Made by a program: the position numbers and the translations under genes. A stretch of DNA of 64,000 bases from Hyaloscypha bicolor E (taxonomy: Eukaryota > Ascomycota > Leotiomycetes > Helotiales > Hyaloscyphaceae), in NCBI RefSeq assembly GCF_002865645.1, contig NW_020194627.1, forward strand, positions 992,001 through 1,056,000, read 5' to 3'. Of the stretch, positions 1-14,295 are shown in pieces; the first letter of the stretch is position 1, and the number at the start of each line of letters is the position of its first letter. The notes under the pieces are model-generated. The model did no database searches. It saw nothing but the letters and a program-made list of their open reading frames with translations, and had not been told where the DNA came from.

Positions 1-846
1 TAGCAAGAACTATTACTCTTGCTCTTTAAAGCAAATAAGACTATATTAAGTCAAAACAAGCTTTGGAATAGTATAGAGAACTTATAATAACTTATATAAG
101 GGATCTCTCTAAGACTAGTACAAGTAGGACAAGAAATATAAGGCTTTGGTATAGACTTCTTTACCTTTAGTAGAGGGGTACTAGAAGTATTAGAAGATAC
201 TATAGGGATCTAAACCTTAATACTCTATTAAAAGTAAGCTTTATATTAATAGTCAAGAGCTATACTTATGGCGGACTTGCGAGCTACTTGATATTATCCA
301 AAGTTAGTAAAAGATAAAGCAAGAACGTATTTTGAGTTAAAAATACCTTGGATTTGCAAGCCGGAATTAACTTAATAGTAGTACGAGAAAAGGTAGAAGT
401 CATATTTATAATAATCGGAAACTTGGGAAGGGATTTCTAGAAGGGTATTAAAGAAGAGCATTTAATTAGAGGCTCTGGAGTTAGTAAAAAGGGGGGGTTT
501 ATATAGGGATCCCCTGGAATTTAGTAATCTGAGGAAACGATATATACTAAGCCTATTCGGATCGGAATATTAATACGGCTCTATAAAACTCATATATCGG
601 ACGAATTTTGCTATTTTAAAGCTCTCTAATTAGGCAAAACAGGTAGAATACGGTATCGTGCCTTCCTGGGGAGTATATTATAGTAAGAATTACTGAATTA
701 GAGCTAGTATAATTGCTTTGCTTAGTCAGAATCTATATACTTATTTCCTAAAGCATTATACTTCACTTAAGCTCTTTTCTAGCTAGTTTAATAAACTCTT
801 TTACTATTTAATATAACTCCCTACTCTGCGATCTTTACGTATATTA
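1..846 (+). mobile_element. Copia-1 retrotransposon, 3' end (RIP-degraded, cut by window edge)
   Basis: This is the end of the pol region plus the 3' LTR of a Copia-1 element on the plus strand. It matches, in reverse complement, the 3' end of the complete copy at 6668-13623. It is less mutated than most of the flank: G and C are still common around 250-700. Its 3' LTR ends at 846 and Gypsy-1A LTR sequence resumes at 847 (ATTTC), so this copy inserted into the Gypsy-1A 5' LTR. The left target duplication lies outside the window. No frame is open. Confidence 0.85.
676..846 (+). repeat. Copia-1 3' LTR (171 bp)
   Basis: It is exactly 171 bp, the same length as the two LTRs of the complete Copia-1 copy (6668-6838 and 13453-13623). 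It starts TATTATAG (from TGTTATAG, mutated) and ends ATATTA. The identical length in three LTRs fixes the element boundary. Confidence 0.88.
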
Positions 847-970
847 ATTTCCTTATAGTTTTCTATATTCTAGTTTTCTATATTCTAGTTTTCTTTTTCT
901 TAGCTTTAAATCGTTTTTATAAGAAATCTTTTACTTTATTTTCTAAGCCCTAAATACTATATCTATAATA

Positions 971-3900
971 GTATTTAAAGCTTACTTTTTTTAATTTTAT
1001 AGAGAATTTCAAATAAACTAATTTAGAATTATTAGAAATATAGATATTACTAAAATAATAGAATTTTAGAAATATAACTAATAAACTCTAGAATAATAAA
1101 AGCAAAAAGCTTTAGAATTCTTAAAGAAATCAGGTATTTATATTTTTATAAATATATATTAATAATATATTAGAAACTTTCTCGAAAACCCGAAAATTAA
1201 AGAACTTTAAATAAAGGCTATTCTTTAATTAAGCTTTAGAGTAATAGATATCTATAAGCTAGTAATCTAACTATTATTTTTAAGCCTTATTTTATAACTT
1301 TATAGGCCTTATATATATACTAGTAATGAGATTACTAGGGAAAATATAATAAATTAATTTTCTAAAATATTATATAATCCGAAATAATATTAATTTCTTC
1401 TAAGATTTCTATTAGTTTAGGTTATCTTATTAGTAACTTTTCTCGAATCAAATACCCTATTAATATTTCTGGAGGTTCTTTAAATAAACTTATAAAGAAA
1501 TAGACTTCTTCTTTTATTAAAAAGCTCCTGTATATTAATTAGCTTATTATTACTAAAGAACTATATAAATAGCCTAAGAAAGCTAATTATATATTTACTA
1601 ATATTAATTTAATTATTATTAGCTACTAGAAGAATCTTAAGAAGGCTATTTTATATAAAATAAGCTATAAGAATACTAAAAGCCTTCTCGAGAATACTAA
1701 ACTCTATAATATTAAGCTTAAGAATAATATTAAATACTATATAGCTATAGTAAATTGGCTTATAATAGCTCTAGTTACTTCTGCTTTAAATCTTTTTCCG
1801 AATTCTCTTTTATTTATTTCTATTTAGAATTTCTTATATCTTATATTTCTTTTAGAAATACTAGAATTACTAAGCTTCTAGAGCTAATTCTCTTTATTAT
1901 AAATCGTATTATTTTTAATAACTAGCTAGTTTAGATTAAAAATAATCTATAAAAAAATACTAATTTATATTTATTTAAGGATTTTAAGATTATTTATATT
2001 TCTAATAAACTTACTAGTAATATTCTTGCCTTAACTAATTATTATATAAATAAAAATAGTCCGAATTAGTATTATTAGCTCTTAGAGTTTTACTTTTATT
2101 TAAAGAAGCTATATTCTAATTCTAATAAGATATAGAATACTTATTATAACTTTAGTAAGCTTTAAATATATTCTAGTTAAGTATTTCAGGAGTTCTATAT
2201 TCTTTTTTATAACTATTTATAAAAGGTAGTATTAGTTTTTAAGATATTAAATATAAACTAAATAAGAAGCTTTTAGTAAAGTTCTAGAAATTAGTATATA
2301 TATATATTATAATAATTCTTCTATTAATACTACTTGCTTTACTTAGTACTATATTACTAATAATTAGTAAATTAAGGCTATATATAAGAAGACTAAGAAG
2401 TTTAAAAAAATAAAAGCTATTCTAGTCAAGTTTACTTCTAGTATTATATCTTTATATATTTTTAAGAAAAAGCCTAAAAAGCTTATATTAATTGCTTTTA
2501 TTAAATATATATTCTCTTATAAATATAAGTAATATTCTATAAAAACTAAAGATCTCTTAATTATTAAGTACTATAACTATAACGAGTTCGGCTATTATAT
2601 TAGATATTATCTAGTTATATATAGTAAGGAAACTAAAATGGCTCTTTTTAGAATTAAATCAAACTTAGTTCTTATTTTACTAGAATATCTAGTTATTATT
2701 CTAGTAAAGTATTTAAAGAATTCGAGCTCTAATTCTAGTATAAAACCAGAAAATAAGTACTTCTAAAAAAAGTCTTTACTTTAGAGGCTTATAATATGAA
2801 TTTAGTAAAGATTAACTTAATTTATTTAATAGGAAAAAATACTCTTATAATATTTTATATTATTAGTATAAATAGATTAGAAATTAAGTTTTTTTCTCTT
2901 ATTAATACTAGAGCTAATAATTATACTTTTATTAATATAAAGCTTATTTAGTTTATAAAGTAATTCTTAGAAATAGAACTATAACTTCTTTTCTTATTTT
3001 ATATTATATATGGTTTTAATAGAAAGCTAGCTAAGTTTACTAAGAAATATATAAAAGTTTTATTTCTAATTAATAAATAAAGTATTAATATATCTATAAT
3101 TATTCTAAACCTTAGAAATTATAATTTTATTTTTAATAGAAAATAAGTAATATATATTAATATTCTAGTTAATTATAGAAGATATAAGCTTATATAGCTA
3201 AAGAATAAGCCTAAATCTATATAATTCGATTATATTATTAGTATTTCTTAATAATAGCTAGAGAAATAATCTAATAAAAAGTATTAAAAAAATACTAATT
3301 AATAAGATTCTATTATAAGCTATTTCTAGAAATCTATTATTCTTAAATAATTTTTCTCTTTTTAGACTAATTAGAGGAAATTATATAAGACTATAGAAAA
3401 GAAACTTTTATAGCCTAATTAAAATAAAATATCTAAATAAAAGTTAAAGAAATAGAAAAAGATTCTTAATAAAAAATAAATATTAGACCTAGCTATTCTT
3501 ATTTCTATAATATTTAATTATATAGCTAAGAGAGAAAATAATAATATTATTTAAATCTCTATTTATAAGATTAATAAAGAGCTTAAAGCTTAGAAAAAAA
3601 AAGCTATTTCTGGTCCAGAGAATTAATAACCGGAAGAAATAGAGCTTTAGTAGCTATAAAGAATATTATTTCCGGAACTTAAGAAATATATCTTTATTTT
3701 CTTTAAGAAGAAATCTAATACTTTTTCTTTTTATAAATTATATAATTATAAGATTTAGATTATAGGCCTAAAAAAAATTAAAAGTATTAGATATTAATTC
3801 CTTTAATAGTAGTTTACTTAAAAGCTTCTAGAAATTAAGTATTTCTTAGAAAATAATCTAGCTAAAAGCTTTATTAAAACTAGTTAGGTTCTCTTTACTT

Positions 3901-6667
3901 TACTAGTTCTTTTTATAAAGAAAGTAAATAAAGGTTTATACTTCTATATTAATTTCTACTATCTAAATAATATTACTCAAAAGAGTTAATATTTTCTTTT
4001 ACTTATTAATAAGACTTTAAATTAATTATCTAAAGCTAAGATCTATATTAAATTAGATATTTACTAAGATTTCTATTATATAGCTATAAACCCGGATTTT
4101 TAGAAGCTAATAATATTTCATATTTACTATAGAATATATAAATATAATATTCTTTAAGAAAGCCTTATAAATAGCCCGGCTATATATTAATACTATATAA
4201 ATAATATACTTTTCAAGTATTTAAATAACTTTTATATAATATATCTTAATAATATTTTTATTTATTTAGAAAATCTAATAAAATATAAATAATATATATA
4301 AAAAGTACTAGACTACTTATATCTTACTAGCCTTTAAGTAAATATTAAGAAATCAGAATTTAAAGTTATATATATAAAATACTTAGGCTTTATTATTTCT
4401 ATATCTAATATTAAAGTAAATTATAATAAAATTAAAGTAATATATAACTAGTAATTCCTAAAAATAATTAAGGGTATATAATTCTTTCTTGGCTTCTATA
4501 ACTTTTATAAATACTTTATTAGAAAATATAAATAGATTACTAGATCTCTTATCTTATTTATAAAAAAGAATATTTTCTTTAAATAATTCAAATAATATTA
4601 AAAGGCTTTTATTTATCTAAAGAAAGCTATAATTTCTATTCTAGTTCTATAATACTATAATTCAGATCTACTTATAATAATAAAAATAAATATATCTAAA
4701 AAAGTAATTACTAGTTTATTTTTTTAATAAAACCTAGAAATAGGCCTTTAGTATCTTATAGTTTATTTTTCTAAAACTATATTTCTAATAAAGCTTAATT
4801 ATAATATATATAATAAAGAAATACTTGCTATAATATAAGTATTAGAGAAATAGAAAGCTAAGCTAAAAAGTTTTTAAAATATTTCCTTTAAGATCTATTC
4901 TAATTATTATATCTTAGAATACTTTATAATTACTAAAAAGCTCTTTTTTTAATAAGCTAGATAGGCTAAGCTCTTATTTTACTATTATTTTAAGCTTATA
5001 TATTATTCTAGAAAATTAAATAAATAAGTAAATACTTTATTATAAAAACAAAATAAAATAGATATTTAGAGCCAGATTAAGGAAAAGTTATAAATTCAAA
5101 TACTTTTCTCTAAAAATAAAATAAATCCAGAGATTATTTATAATTTATAGCTTATAGTAATATTCTATAAAGTCGGCTTACTTAATCCGGAATTTAGTTC
5201 TAAAAACCAAATATATATTAAAAACTTTTTTAAAAAAAATACCTTTATTAGAAATATAATTCTTTTAGAAGAAAATATTTTCTTAGAAGCTTTACTAGTA
5301 AACTTTATTATAATAGTTCTTATAGAAATACTATTAGAAGCCTTTACTAAATATAATAATTTATAACTTATAAATAAGATTCTATAAGATAACTATATAT
5401 TACTAGATCTAGAAAAGCTATAAATAATAGCCTAAGCTAAAAGTAATATCTAAATACTATAAAATAGCCTTTTTTTATATTATAGAAAACTTTATATTAT
5501 AAAGAATAAAATAATTCCCGAATTATCTTTATAAATTACTCTAATTTATAAAATATATAATAAACTTCTTTCTAGATATCCTAGATATATAAAGCTTTAT
5601 TAATTACTAAAAAAGTAATATTACTAGCTATTTATAGGCAAGAATATTAATTAATATTATAGTAATTACTATATTTATAAAAGATTATATATATCTAGAA
5701 ATAAAAAGCCTAGTTTATTTTATTTCTTTCTAGTTTCTAATTATTTCTAATAATATATTACTATAAACTTTAAAAGCTATCTAAAAAATAAATCGGGCTA
5801 TAATATAATTACTATATTTATAAATTACTTATTTAAATACCTAATTATAATTCCTATATAAGATATAATTATAGCTAAATAACTAATATTTCTATTTTTA
5901 TTTTATATTATATATTAAATAAATATTTCAGAAATAATTATATTAGATTAGGAATTCTAATTTATATCTGATTTTTAGAGCGAATTCTATATAAGAATTA
6001 ATATAAAGCTTAAGCTTTTAATAGCTAATTATTCCTAAATAAATAAATAAATAGAAATTATTAATTAGTATTTTAATTAGAGATTATACTTATATATTAA
6101 TTATTATTAGAATAACTAGAATAAATAAGTTATTATAATTAATTATTAATAAGCCTCTCTTTAGTATAAACTATTAGCTAGTCTCTATTTATAACTAAAA
6201 AAGGCTATAAGTCTTATATTTCTTTAGACTAGAACTTCTTTATTAAAGCTAACTTACTTAAAAAGAAGCTAAATAGAAATAAAGCTAAAGTATTAGTATA
6301 TTAATTATATAAATTATAGTAACTTATCTAAGGCTATATAAAATAAGTATATAAATAATATATAATATAAGCTAATAAATATTATTATCTAATTAATTTT
6401 AAAGTCGGAAATAAAATAGAAGTTATTATAAAATATTAGAAATCCGATTATCTGAGCCAGAAATTAGAGAACTAAATAGAGAGCCTATTTAAGATTCTAG
6501 AATAATATAGCTATTTTTTTCTTCTAAAACTACTAGAAAGTATAAAGATATATCTAGTTTTCTATATAAAGAAGCTATAAAAAAACTTCTAGAATTCTTT
6601 ACTATATTAAATAAATCCGGAACTATTTTTATTAATACTATAAAATAGTAAATAAAAGTATAATATT
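971..6667 (+). pseudogene. Gypsy-1A gag-pol remnant (gag, protease, RT, RNase H, integrase)
   Basis: No frame is open, but the domain order can be read through RIP-type changes. A CX2CX4HX4C zinc knuckle is at 2569-2610, with TGY and CAY now TAY. The protease D-T-G is at 2904-2912, read as AAT ACT AGA. The reverse transcriptase YLDD box is at 4242-4253, read as TAT CTT AAT AAT and followed by an I-x-I-Y-L context. RNase H follows. The integrase HHCC zinc-finger region is at about 5560-5700, and the start of a C-terminal chromodomain lies at about 6560-6660. The order PR-RT-RH-IN is that of Ty3/Gypsy. The chromodomain continues after Copia-1 at about 13630-13760 (I-x-V-K-L-V-R-x-K-L-K-Y-R). 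Confidence 0.88.
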
Positions 6668-6838
6668 TAATATATATAAAGATTATAGAATAGGGAATTG
6701 TATTAAATAGTAAAAGAGTTTATTAAACTAGCTAGAAAAGAGCTTGAGTAAAATATAAAGCTTTAGGAACCAAATATACAGATTCTAACTAAATAAAGTA
6801 ATTATATTAGCCCTAATTTGGTAATTCTTATTATAATA
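6668..6838 (-). repeat. Copia-1 3' LTR (171 bp)
   Basis: It pairs with 13453-13623, with the same length and the same order of motifs. The differences are mostly C/T or G/A, as expected from RIP. Confidence 0.9.
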
Positions 6839-9800
6839 TATTCCCTAGAAAGATATAATACTATATTCTACCTGTTTTACCTAATTAAAGAACTTTAAAA
6901 TAGTAAAATTCGTCTAATATATAGGGTTTATAAAGCCGTATTAATATTCCGATTCGAATAAGCTTAATATATATTATTTTCCTAGATTACTAAATTCTAG
7001 AGGAATTCTATATAAATCTCTTCTTTTTACTAATTCCAGAGCTTCTAATTAAATACTTTTCTTTAATATTCTTTTAGAGATCTTTTCCTAAGCTTTTAAT
7101 TATTATAAATATGGCTTTTACCTCTTCTTATATTATTATTAAGTTAATTCCGGCTTATAAATCCAAAGTATTTTCATCTAAAATATATTCTTATTTTACT
7201 TTTTACTAACTTTAGATAGTATTAAGTAGCTTATAAGTCTACTATAAATATAGCTCTTAACTATTAATATAAAGCTTACTTTTAATAAAGTATTAAAGTT
7301 CAGATTCCTATAGTATCTTCTAATACTTTTAGTACCTCTTTACTAAAAGTAAAGAAGTTTATACTAAAGCCTTATATTTCTTATCCTACTTATACTAGTT
7401 TTAGAGAAATCCCTTATATAGGTTATTATAAGTTCTCTATATTATTTCAAAGCTCGTTTTGACTTAATATAGTCTTATTTACTCTAAAAGGCAAGAATAA
7501 TAGTTCTTACTATAATATTATTAGCCGAGATTCTTATTACTAGAAATATACTTCTGGTTATTCCTATTTAGCTATTCCGATTTCTTATATCTCTATTATA
7601 TAGTTCTTTTTTATAGAACTTCTAATTACTAAAGATACTATAAGTTCTCTTTTCTTAATTCTCTTTTATAGATTCTGATTATTTTAAAGTATTTATTTAT
7701 TTTTAGATATTTTATTTATATTATATTTGAGATTACTAAATCTAATAAAGAAAATAGTAATAAGAGCTCTTTTATTAAGGTTTAAGAGATTATTAATAGA
7801 AATAAGAAGTAGTTCAATCGGGTAAAAGGCCTTCTATATAAACTTATTAATATTATAGTAAAGTATTTTTAAATCTCCTACTATTAGCTTTTAAGTTCTA
7901 TTATTTTAATAGATTTTATAAATAAAAGATATAAATAAAAGCCTCTTTTTATATTATTTAATTATTTTAATCTTTATTCTAATATTCTAAAGATTTAATA
8001 AAGCTCTAAAGTTCTCGAATTTAAATTAGAATAGATTTTTTATAAATTTATTTATAGGTATATTACTTATTTAAAGATATATAACTTGAAATATACCTTT
8101 ATTTTATTCTTAATATAGCTATATATTCTGGATATTAATATAATAGAGTTTTATAATAATTCTTTTATTTTCTCTAATAATTAGTTAAATAGTCTATTTA
8201 TTATTATAGAATATAATCTAGAGCTTTCTAAGATCTAAGTATAGATCTCTAAATAGCCTCTAGAGAGCTATAGTCTCCTTTACTATATAAGTAATTCTAT
8301 ATATTTCTAATTCGGTTAAAGAAGTAATTATAGAGCTCTATTAAATAGCTTTCTATAATATTAAACCTCTAAATAAGAAAATTATATATCTATAGCTTAA
8401 TTGTTATATATCCAGGTTATTTATATATAAAATATTAGATGTAATTTATAGCTATATTTCTCTATATTCTCTATTATACTAAATAACTAAAAACTAGATT
8501 TTAAACAAGTATTAGAAAACCCAATCTATAATTATAAAATACTCTAAAGCAGGGTTTATTAAAAACTAGGAAAGTACTAAAGTAGTAAAAGCTATATCTG
8601 GCCTAATTATAATTATAATATAAAATAGTAATCTAATCTTCTTCTAATATGTTTTAATTTAATATAAATAAGCTTAACTACTATATTTCCGAAGATTAAT
8701 TTCAAGTAATAGAGTATTAGGATACTTTCTATTTACTATTCTAAACTTCTTAGTAATTTTCTTAATATAGGTATTATAAACTAGCTAGAGCTTTTTAGCC
8801 TTCCGATTTCTAATTATATAAATTCCTAGGAACTATTTTATATCTTATATATTATAAAGCTTATAAACTATCTTAATCTAAATAATAATTAATTAAGTAT
8901 ATATTTTATTATTCTTATAGTAAAATACTTAAAAGTTATTTATATAGAAAATAATAAAGATCTTATAATCTGTATTTATATAAATATAAGACTCTTTATT
9001 AAATCTAGAGAGTTTAATTCTCTTAAAAGTATTTGTCTAGTATTTATATTATAGAATAGAAGAGTCTTATAGCCTATATAGAGCTTAATCTATTTCTATT
9101 ATATAGTCTAGTACCTTAAAATCGTCTAGTAACTTATATATTATTATAGGCCTATTAGAATCTCTTTTTATATTAATAAATATATTTATAATATCGAATT
9201 ACTTTATTTTTAGATTAAAATAAACTATAATTATACTAGCTACTCAAAAAGACTTTATTATAAGTATAGTAGTATATATAAATAGAAGTAATACTTCTTT
9301 TTAGAGATTTCTATAAACTACTAGCCTTAAGTAATACCAAGTAATATATCTATTAGAATTAATTTTATATATAAATACCTATTTTAAAGAGATTAGAGAT
9401 ATATTTACTTTATTACTAGAAATAATTCTCTAGTAATTTCGAGCTTTAAAGTTATTAATCTCTAGTTTAGTATCCGATTTAAAGTATTTCCTAGCTAGGT
9501 ACTTCTTTAGATTATTCTATATTTTTAGAGCCTTTGGAAAATTATTAATATGAATTTTTCTTATTATTATATTATCCGGAATACTTTATTCTAGATATAT
9601 TCTTAATTAAACTACTACTATAATTATAGTATATATAGTCTTATAATTAAATTCCTTCTTATAATTCTCTAGCTAATTAGGTTAGAGAAACTCTAAAAAA
9701 GATTCTAAATAATTAATATAATTCAATCTATTTATTATTTATAATAATATATTTATTATAGTAATTATATTACTACTAGCTTTATCTGGATCTCTATTCT

Positions 9801-12800
9801 AATTATTTCTCTTATATAAATATATTTGAATTAGCCTATTTCTGGTTCTAATAATTAGCTTCTTTATCTATTTTCTTTTTAGTTTTACTATTTAATCTTC
9901 TATTTTAGTTAAGCTATTTACTTTTTCTATAAAGGATTCTCTTATTTCTATTAAGCTATCTATTTATTCTATAGATAAGCTTCCCGCTTCAATTATAGAA
10001 GCTATTAGTAGACCTTATTACTAGTCCTAAGGAAATCCTTTTCTATTTTTATTAGTTTAGTATATTTTCCTAATAGTTCTAGTATATTCTATTATATTTC
10101 TTTTTATAGTATTAAGCTTTCTTAAAAGTTTAATATCTTTATTTCTATTATTCCTAGGCTCTAGTATACTTTCTGGCTCTGAAGTACTTTATAGAATTAT
10201 AAGTTCTATTTTTAGTAAGGCTATAGAACTTCCTATTCCCGAATTATAAATAATTAGTATATTTATAGGCTTTTCTAATTATTAGTTTATTTATTTATTA
10301 CTTCCTAGTTCAGGCTCATTTTCTATTTATTCTAATAAACTATTATACTATAATCCTTTATTCTTAAAGATTAATTTAGTATCCTAAATCTTATTCTCTA
10401 GAAATAGTTCTACTATATCTTTTATAATCTTTATACTATAGCTTTTAGTATATTTATAATCCTTTTTATAGAGAATATTCTTATTAAATATAATATTATA
10501 TATAATAATTACTTTATTAAATATAGGAACCCAGATTTTATAAATATTAAATATAATATATCTAACTAAATATCTAATATATCTATATAATATAACCTTA
10601 AATATTCTTTTATTCCGTTCTGTTTTATAGTCCTTAATTATTAGATATACCCTAGAACTATATATATAAATTCTATTTTAATTAGGCCTGAGATTAACTA
10701 TTATTCGAATTATAAGCTCTGGGTTATACTAATAGAAATAATTATAGAATTATAAATCGAGTATTTTATTTAATATTTTCTAGTAGTTTATATATAAGGA
10801 ACTCCGATTATATAAATAGATTATAGCTATAGAGCTTTCCGGCTATAGCTTTTCAGGTAAATTAGCTATTAAATATATTATAATAGCCTTATTTATAATC
10901 TCTTATCCTATTTACTTAGTACTACTATTTGACTCATATATATATAAAAGAGAAAGCTCGATTTTAATACCTTTTTCCTTTATCTAGATCTAATAGGCTA
11001 ATATTTCTTGGATTAGAATAACTACTTTCTCCTAATTATACTTAATATAAGTAATTGAAAGGTTATATTACTTATATATCTATTACTCAAAATCTCTAAT
11101 TATATTAAATATTACTAAACCCTCTTTATTTTATAGAAGATATTTAAAGAGCTTTTACTAAATTCGTCCTTAATTATTAGAATTCAGTTCGAACTATTAT
11201 AGCTATTTGAGTAATTAAATAAGTCCTATAAGATTCTCTAAAATAATTAAGTAAACTTCTTCTTAATTAGCCTATATAAGATTACTTATCTAATATATAC
11301 CTAAATATAAAACTCATATATAATTCTTATTAGTCTATTAATTTTTATATTATATATATAATTCATAAGCTTTTATAAAGTTTTATAAGCTAAATACCCT
11401 ATTTTTATATATTATTTTTCTTCTGAATTACTTTTTGGCTTAAAATATTCCCTTAATCTTTTATACCAAACTCTAATTAAATATTCGAATATTAGAAATA
11501 TAAATATATTATTAGTACTAGTAGGAATTTCAAATAGAATATTAGAGTAAATAGAAAGTAGCTTATATTTAAAGAAAACTAAATTAAACCTATATTTCAA
11601 TTATATTAATACTATATTCTCTTTATAATCTCCTAATCTAACTATAAGATTATATCTATAATACTAAGCTTTCTTTTTTACTAGACGAGTTTCGGAAATA
11701 ATATTTATATAGAATCCTTTAATAACTATAATATTATAGAGAATTAGATCTTTAGTATATAGTTTTATAGGTCTATTAATTATATTTTTAATTATACAAG
11801 TACTATATCTAATAATTAGAAGACTAGTTATTCCTACTTCTATATAATTATTAATTTTCGCCTTAATAAAAGTATTAGAATTAATTAGATCCTTACTATT
11901 AACCAGATATATAGTACTATAGTTATCTAATAAGATATTCTAAAAGAGCAAATATTTTAAGAAATCGAATATTATATAGATTTCCTAATCTGGGCTCTGG
12001 ATTATAAATATAGGATTTACTAGAATAGTATTAAAGTTCCTAGGAAATTAGATTCCGGATATTTTGGGTTCTTTTTTAGAACTAGTACCGGGTATTAGCT
12101 TCTCTATAGCTTATCTACTAGTAATTCTCATATTATATTTCTCTTCTAGTTAAGGTTTCAGATTCTTTTAATACTTAATTAAGATTCTTTCCCGGATTTT
12201 TCCGATCTATTTCTTATTAGATTTGAATTTTATTCAAATCTTACTTAATCTGGTAATTATAATTTCTATAGTAATATAGCTAAATAGATTTTATTTATAT
12301 TTATAGGTTTTAAAACCCTTATAAGAGTACTTATAGTACTTATTCTTATTCGAATCAAGTTTACTATCTGATTCTTTATTAGTTTAATTCCCGAATATTA
12401 TAAAAATTATAGAAGTTCCTAAATATTTAGTATTCTAATTTTCTAAAATAATTCAATTAAATACCTGGCTATACTATTTAAGTATAAGGATCGAAAGCCC
12501 TAGTTTATCTTTATTATATAGATTACTAAGCTATTCTATTATCCAGGTTAGTATAAATTTCTACTAGAGAATTATTAAGAACTCGATTACTATTAGAGTA
12601 TCTTTAATTTCAGTAATTTTAAGAGTTCTGGCTTTATTAAATACCTTCTCCTAATTAGTAAACTAGTACTTTGGGTTTACTCCTCCTTTATTTACTTATA
12701 GTAGGACCGAGCTATATATTTTCCGAGTAGTAATAATTTGAACTATATTTATAGAATTATATTTTATTAATAATATTTTGAGAACCTTATAAATAGAGCT

Positions 12801-13452
12801 TTATTTACTCTTTTTAAGTCCCAAAATAGAGTTTATAAAGATCTCTATATTAACTATTTAATAGAACTATTACCTAATTATATAGTAATATACTAACTTA
12901 TTTATCTAGTCTAGTTTCTTAATCTTATAGTCCTATAAGAGTACCGAATAGTAGTCTCTAATATCCCCGAATATTATAGGCTATAGAAATACTAGTTTTA
13001 ATCTTTTCTTAACTATAGATCAAGTATCTTTATTCCAATTTTCTATATTAACTTGGTATCTGGTATAGTAATTCTCTATTTCCTTTAGTATAAGCTTATT
13101 AATTATAGAGAGAGGCCTAAAAGGAGCCGCTATATTTATTTTAATTATTTTATTATTAAATGAATTAATCTTATTCCAGATACCCTTATTACTAGCTATT
13201 TTATAGAAAGTATTAAACTAGTTCACCTAGAAACTATAGTTCTTTAGGATAATAACTTTTACTATAGCTTCTAATATAATTATAATTAAGCTTTGGAAAC
13301 TATAGGAACTATAGGAATGGTTTCTATTAATTAGTTAATAATAGAAATATAAACTAAAATATGATTTTCGAAGAATAAATTAAATAAGCTCTTGAATACT
13401 CTTTATAGTATACTAATTAGGAAGCTTATTAGTATAAGGCCGGGCTTATAAC
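6839..13452 (-). pseudogene. Copia-1 polyprotein remnant
   Basis: On the minus strand the reverse transcriptase catalytic box reads F-Y-I-N-N-F at about 8932-8949, the RIP product of FYVDDF. It is followed by an F-Y-Y-K-N-N-K context. The RT lies about 4.7 kb from the 5' LTR and RNase H sequence follows it towards 7000-8000, so integrase must precede RT, which is the Ty1/Copia order. A 62-codon open stretch at 11412-11600 on this sense strand is a surviving piece of the pre-RT region. Everything else is full of TAA and TAG. It is not expressed as protein. Confidence 0.82.
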
Positions 13453-13623
13453 TAATATATATAAAGATTACAAAATAGAGAATTATATTAAATAGTAAAA
13501 GAGTTTATTAAACTAGCTAGAAAAGAGCTTAAGTAAAGTATAAAGCTTCAGGAACCAAGTATATAGATCCTGACTAAATAGAATAATTATACTAGCCCCA
13601 ATTCAGTAATTCTTACTATAATA
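13453..13623 (-). repeat. Copia-1 5' LTR (171 bp)
   Basis: It is the left LTR in element orientation. Just inside it (about 13435-13452, minus strand) lies TTATAAGCCCGGCC, the position of a primer-binding site. The tRNA that would match was not identified. Confidence 0.9.
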
Positions 13624-14021
13624 ATATTAAATAGGTTATTATAGTTAAGCTAGTAAGAAATAAGCTAAAGTATAGAGTTTAGTAAATTAATTAGAATAAA
13701 AATCTAATATAGTATTTAACTTTAGTATTAAGTAATAGCCTCCTGGTTTTATAAAGTTTCTATAATAATAATATTAATATATTAGAACCTTTATAAAACC
13801 TATAATACTAGCTAGATTATATAAAAAATAATACTTATCTAGAATTATATAGAAATAATAATAAATTCTTCTAAGTTATATAATTAAGATACTAGCCTTT
13901 TATATATAATATTTATATCTGAGATACTAGTTTTATTTTAGAAAAGAAAATAGTATAAAATTAGATAAATTAATGGCTTTTATAAAGCTTAGAAATAAGC
14001 TTATTTTAAAGAAAGAAATAA

Positions 14022-14295
14022 TATTATAATTCCCAGATATCTAATATCTGAGATATCTAACTAGATACTAGATATTTCCTAAATATATATAATATAGCTA
14101 CCTTACTAGAGAAATATACTTGAAATATACTAGAGATATTTAGAAGACTAAGCCTCTTTAGAACTAGTATATTATAGGATATATATATTTCTTTATAGTT
14201 TCCTATATTCTAGTTTTCTTTTTCTTAGCTTTAAATTGTTTTTATAAAAGATCTTTTATCTTACTTTTTAAGCCCTAAATATTATATCTATAATA
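14022..14295 (+). repeat. Gypsy-1A 3' LTR (274 bp)
   Basis: It starts TATTATAATTCCC and ends CTATAATA. The length of 274 bp equals the 5' LTR of Gypsy-1B (50593-50866) and the reassembled 3' LTR of Gypsy-1B. Confidence 0.9.

Larger units (their letters stand above)
6668..13623 (-). mobile_element. Copia-1, complete RIP-degraded Ty1/Copia retrotransposon
   Basis: This 6,956-bp element is flanked by 171-bp LTRs and by the 5-bp target duplication ATATT (6663-6667 and 13624-13628). Removing it with one TSD restores the Gypsy-1 chromodomain as seen uninterrupted near 56900. The coding strand is minus. The element begins at 13623 and ends at 6668. Confidence 0.93.
847..14295 (+). mobile_element. 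Gypsy-1A, chromodomain Ty3/Gypsy retrotransposon, interrupted by Copia-1
   Basis: This is a RIP-inactivated Gypsy element on the plus strand. Its two parts, 847-6667 and 13624-14295, are separated by the complete Copia-1 at 6668-13623. Only the distal part of the 5' LTR (847-970) remains in the window because the Copia-1 at 1-846 landed in it. The 3' LTR is 14022-14295, preceded by a polypurine stretch (AAAGAAAGAAATAA, about 14008-14021). The related, less interrupted copy is Gypsy-1B (50593-63887), whose own length without nested elements works out at about 6.67 kb. The right flank from 14296 is Copia-2 sequence, so Gypsy-1A inserted into an older Copia-2. Confidence 0.9.
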
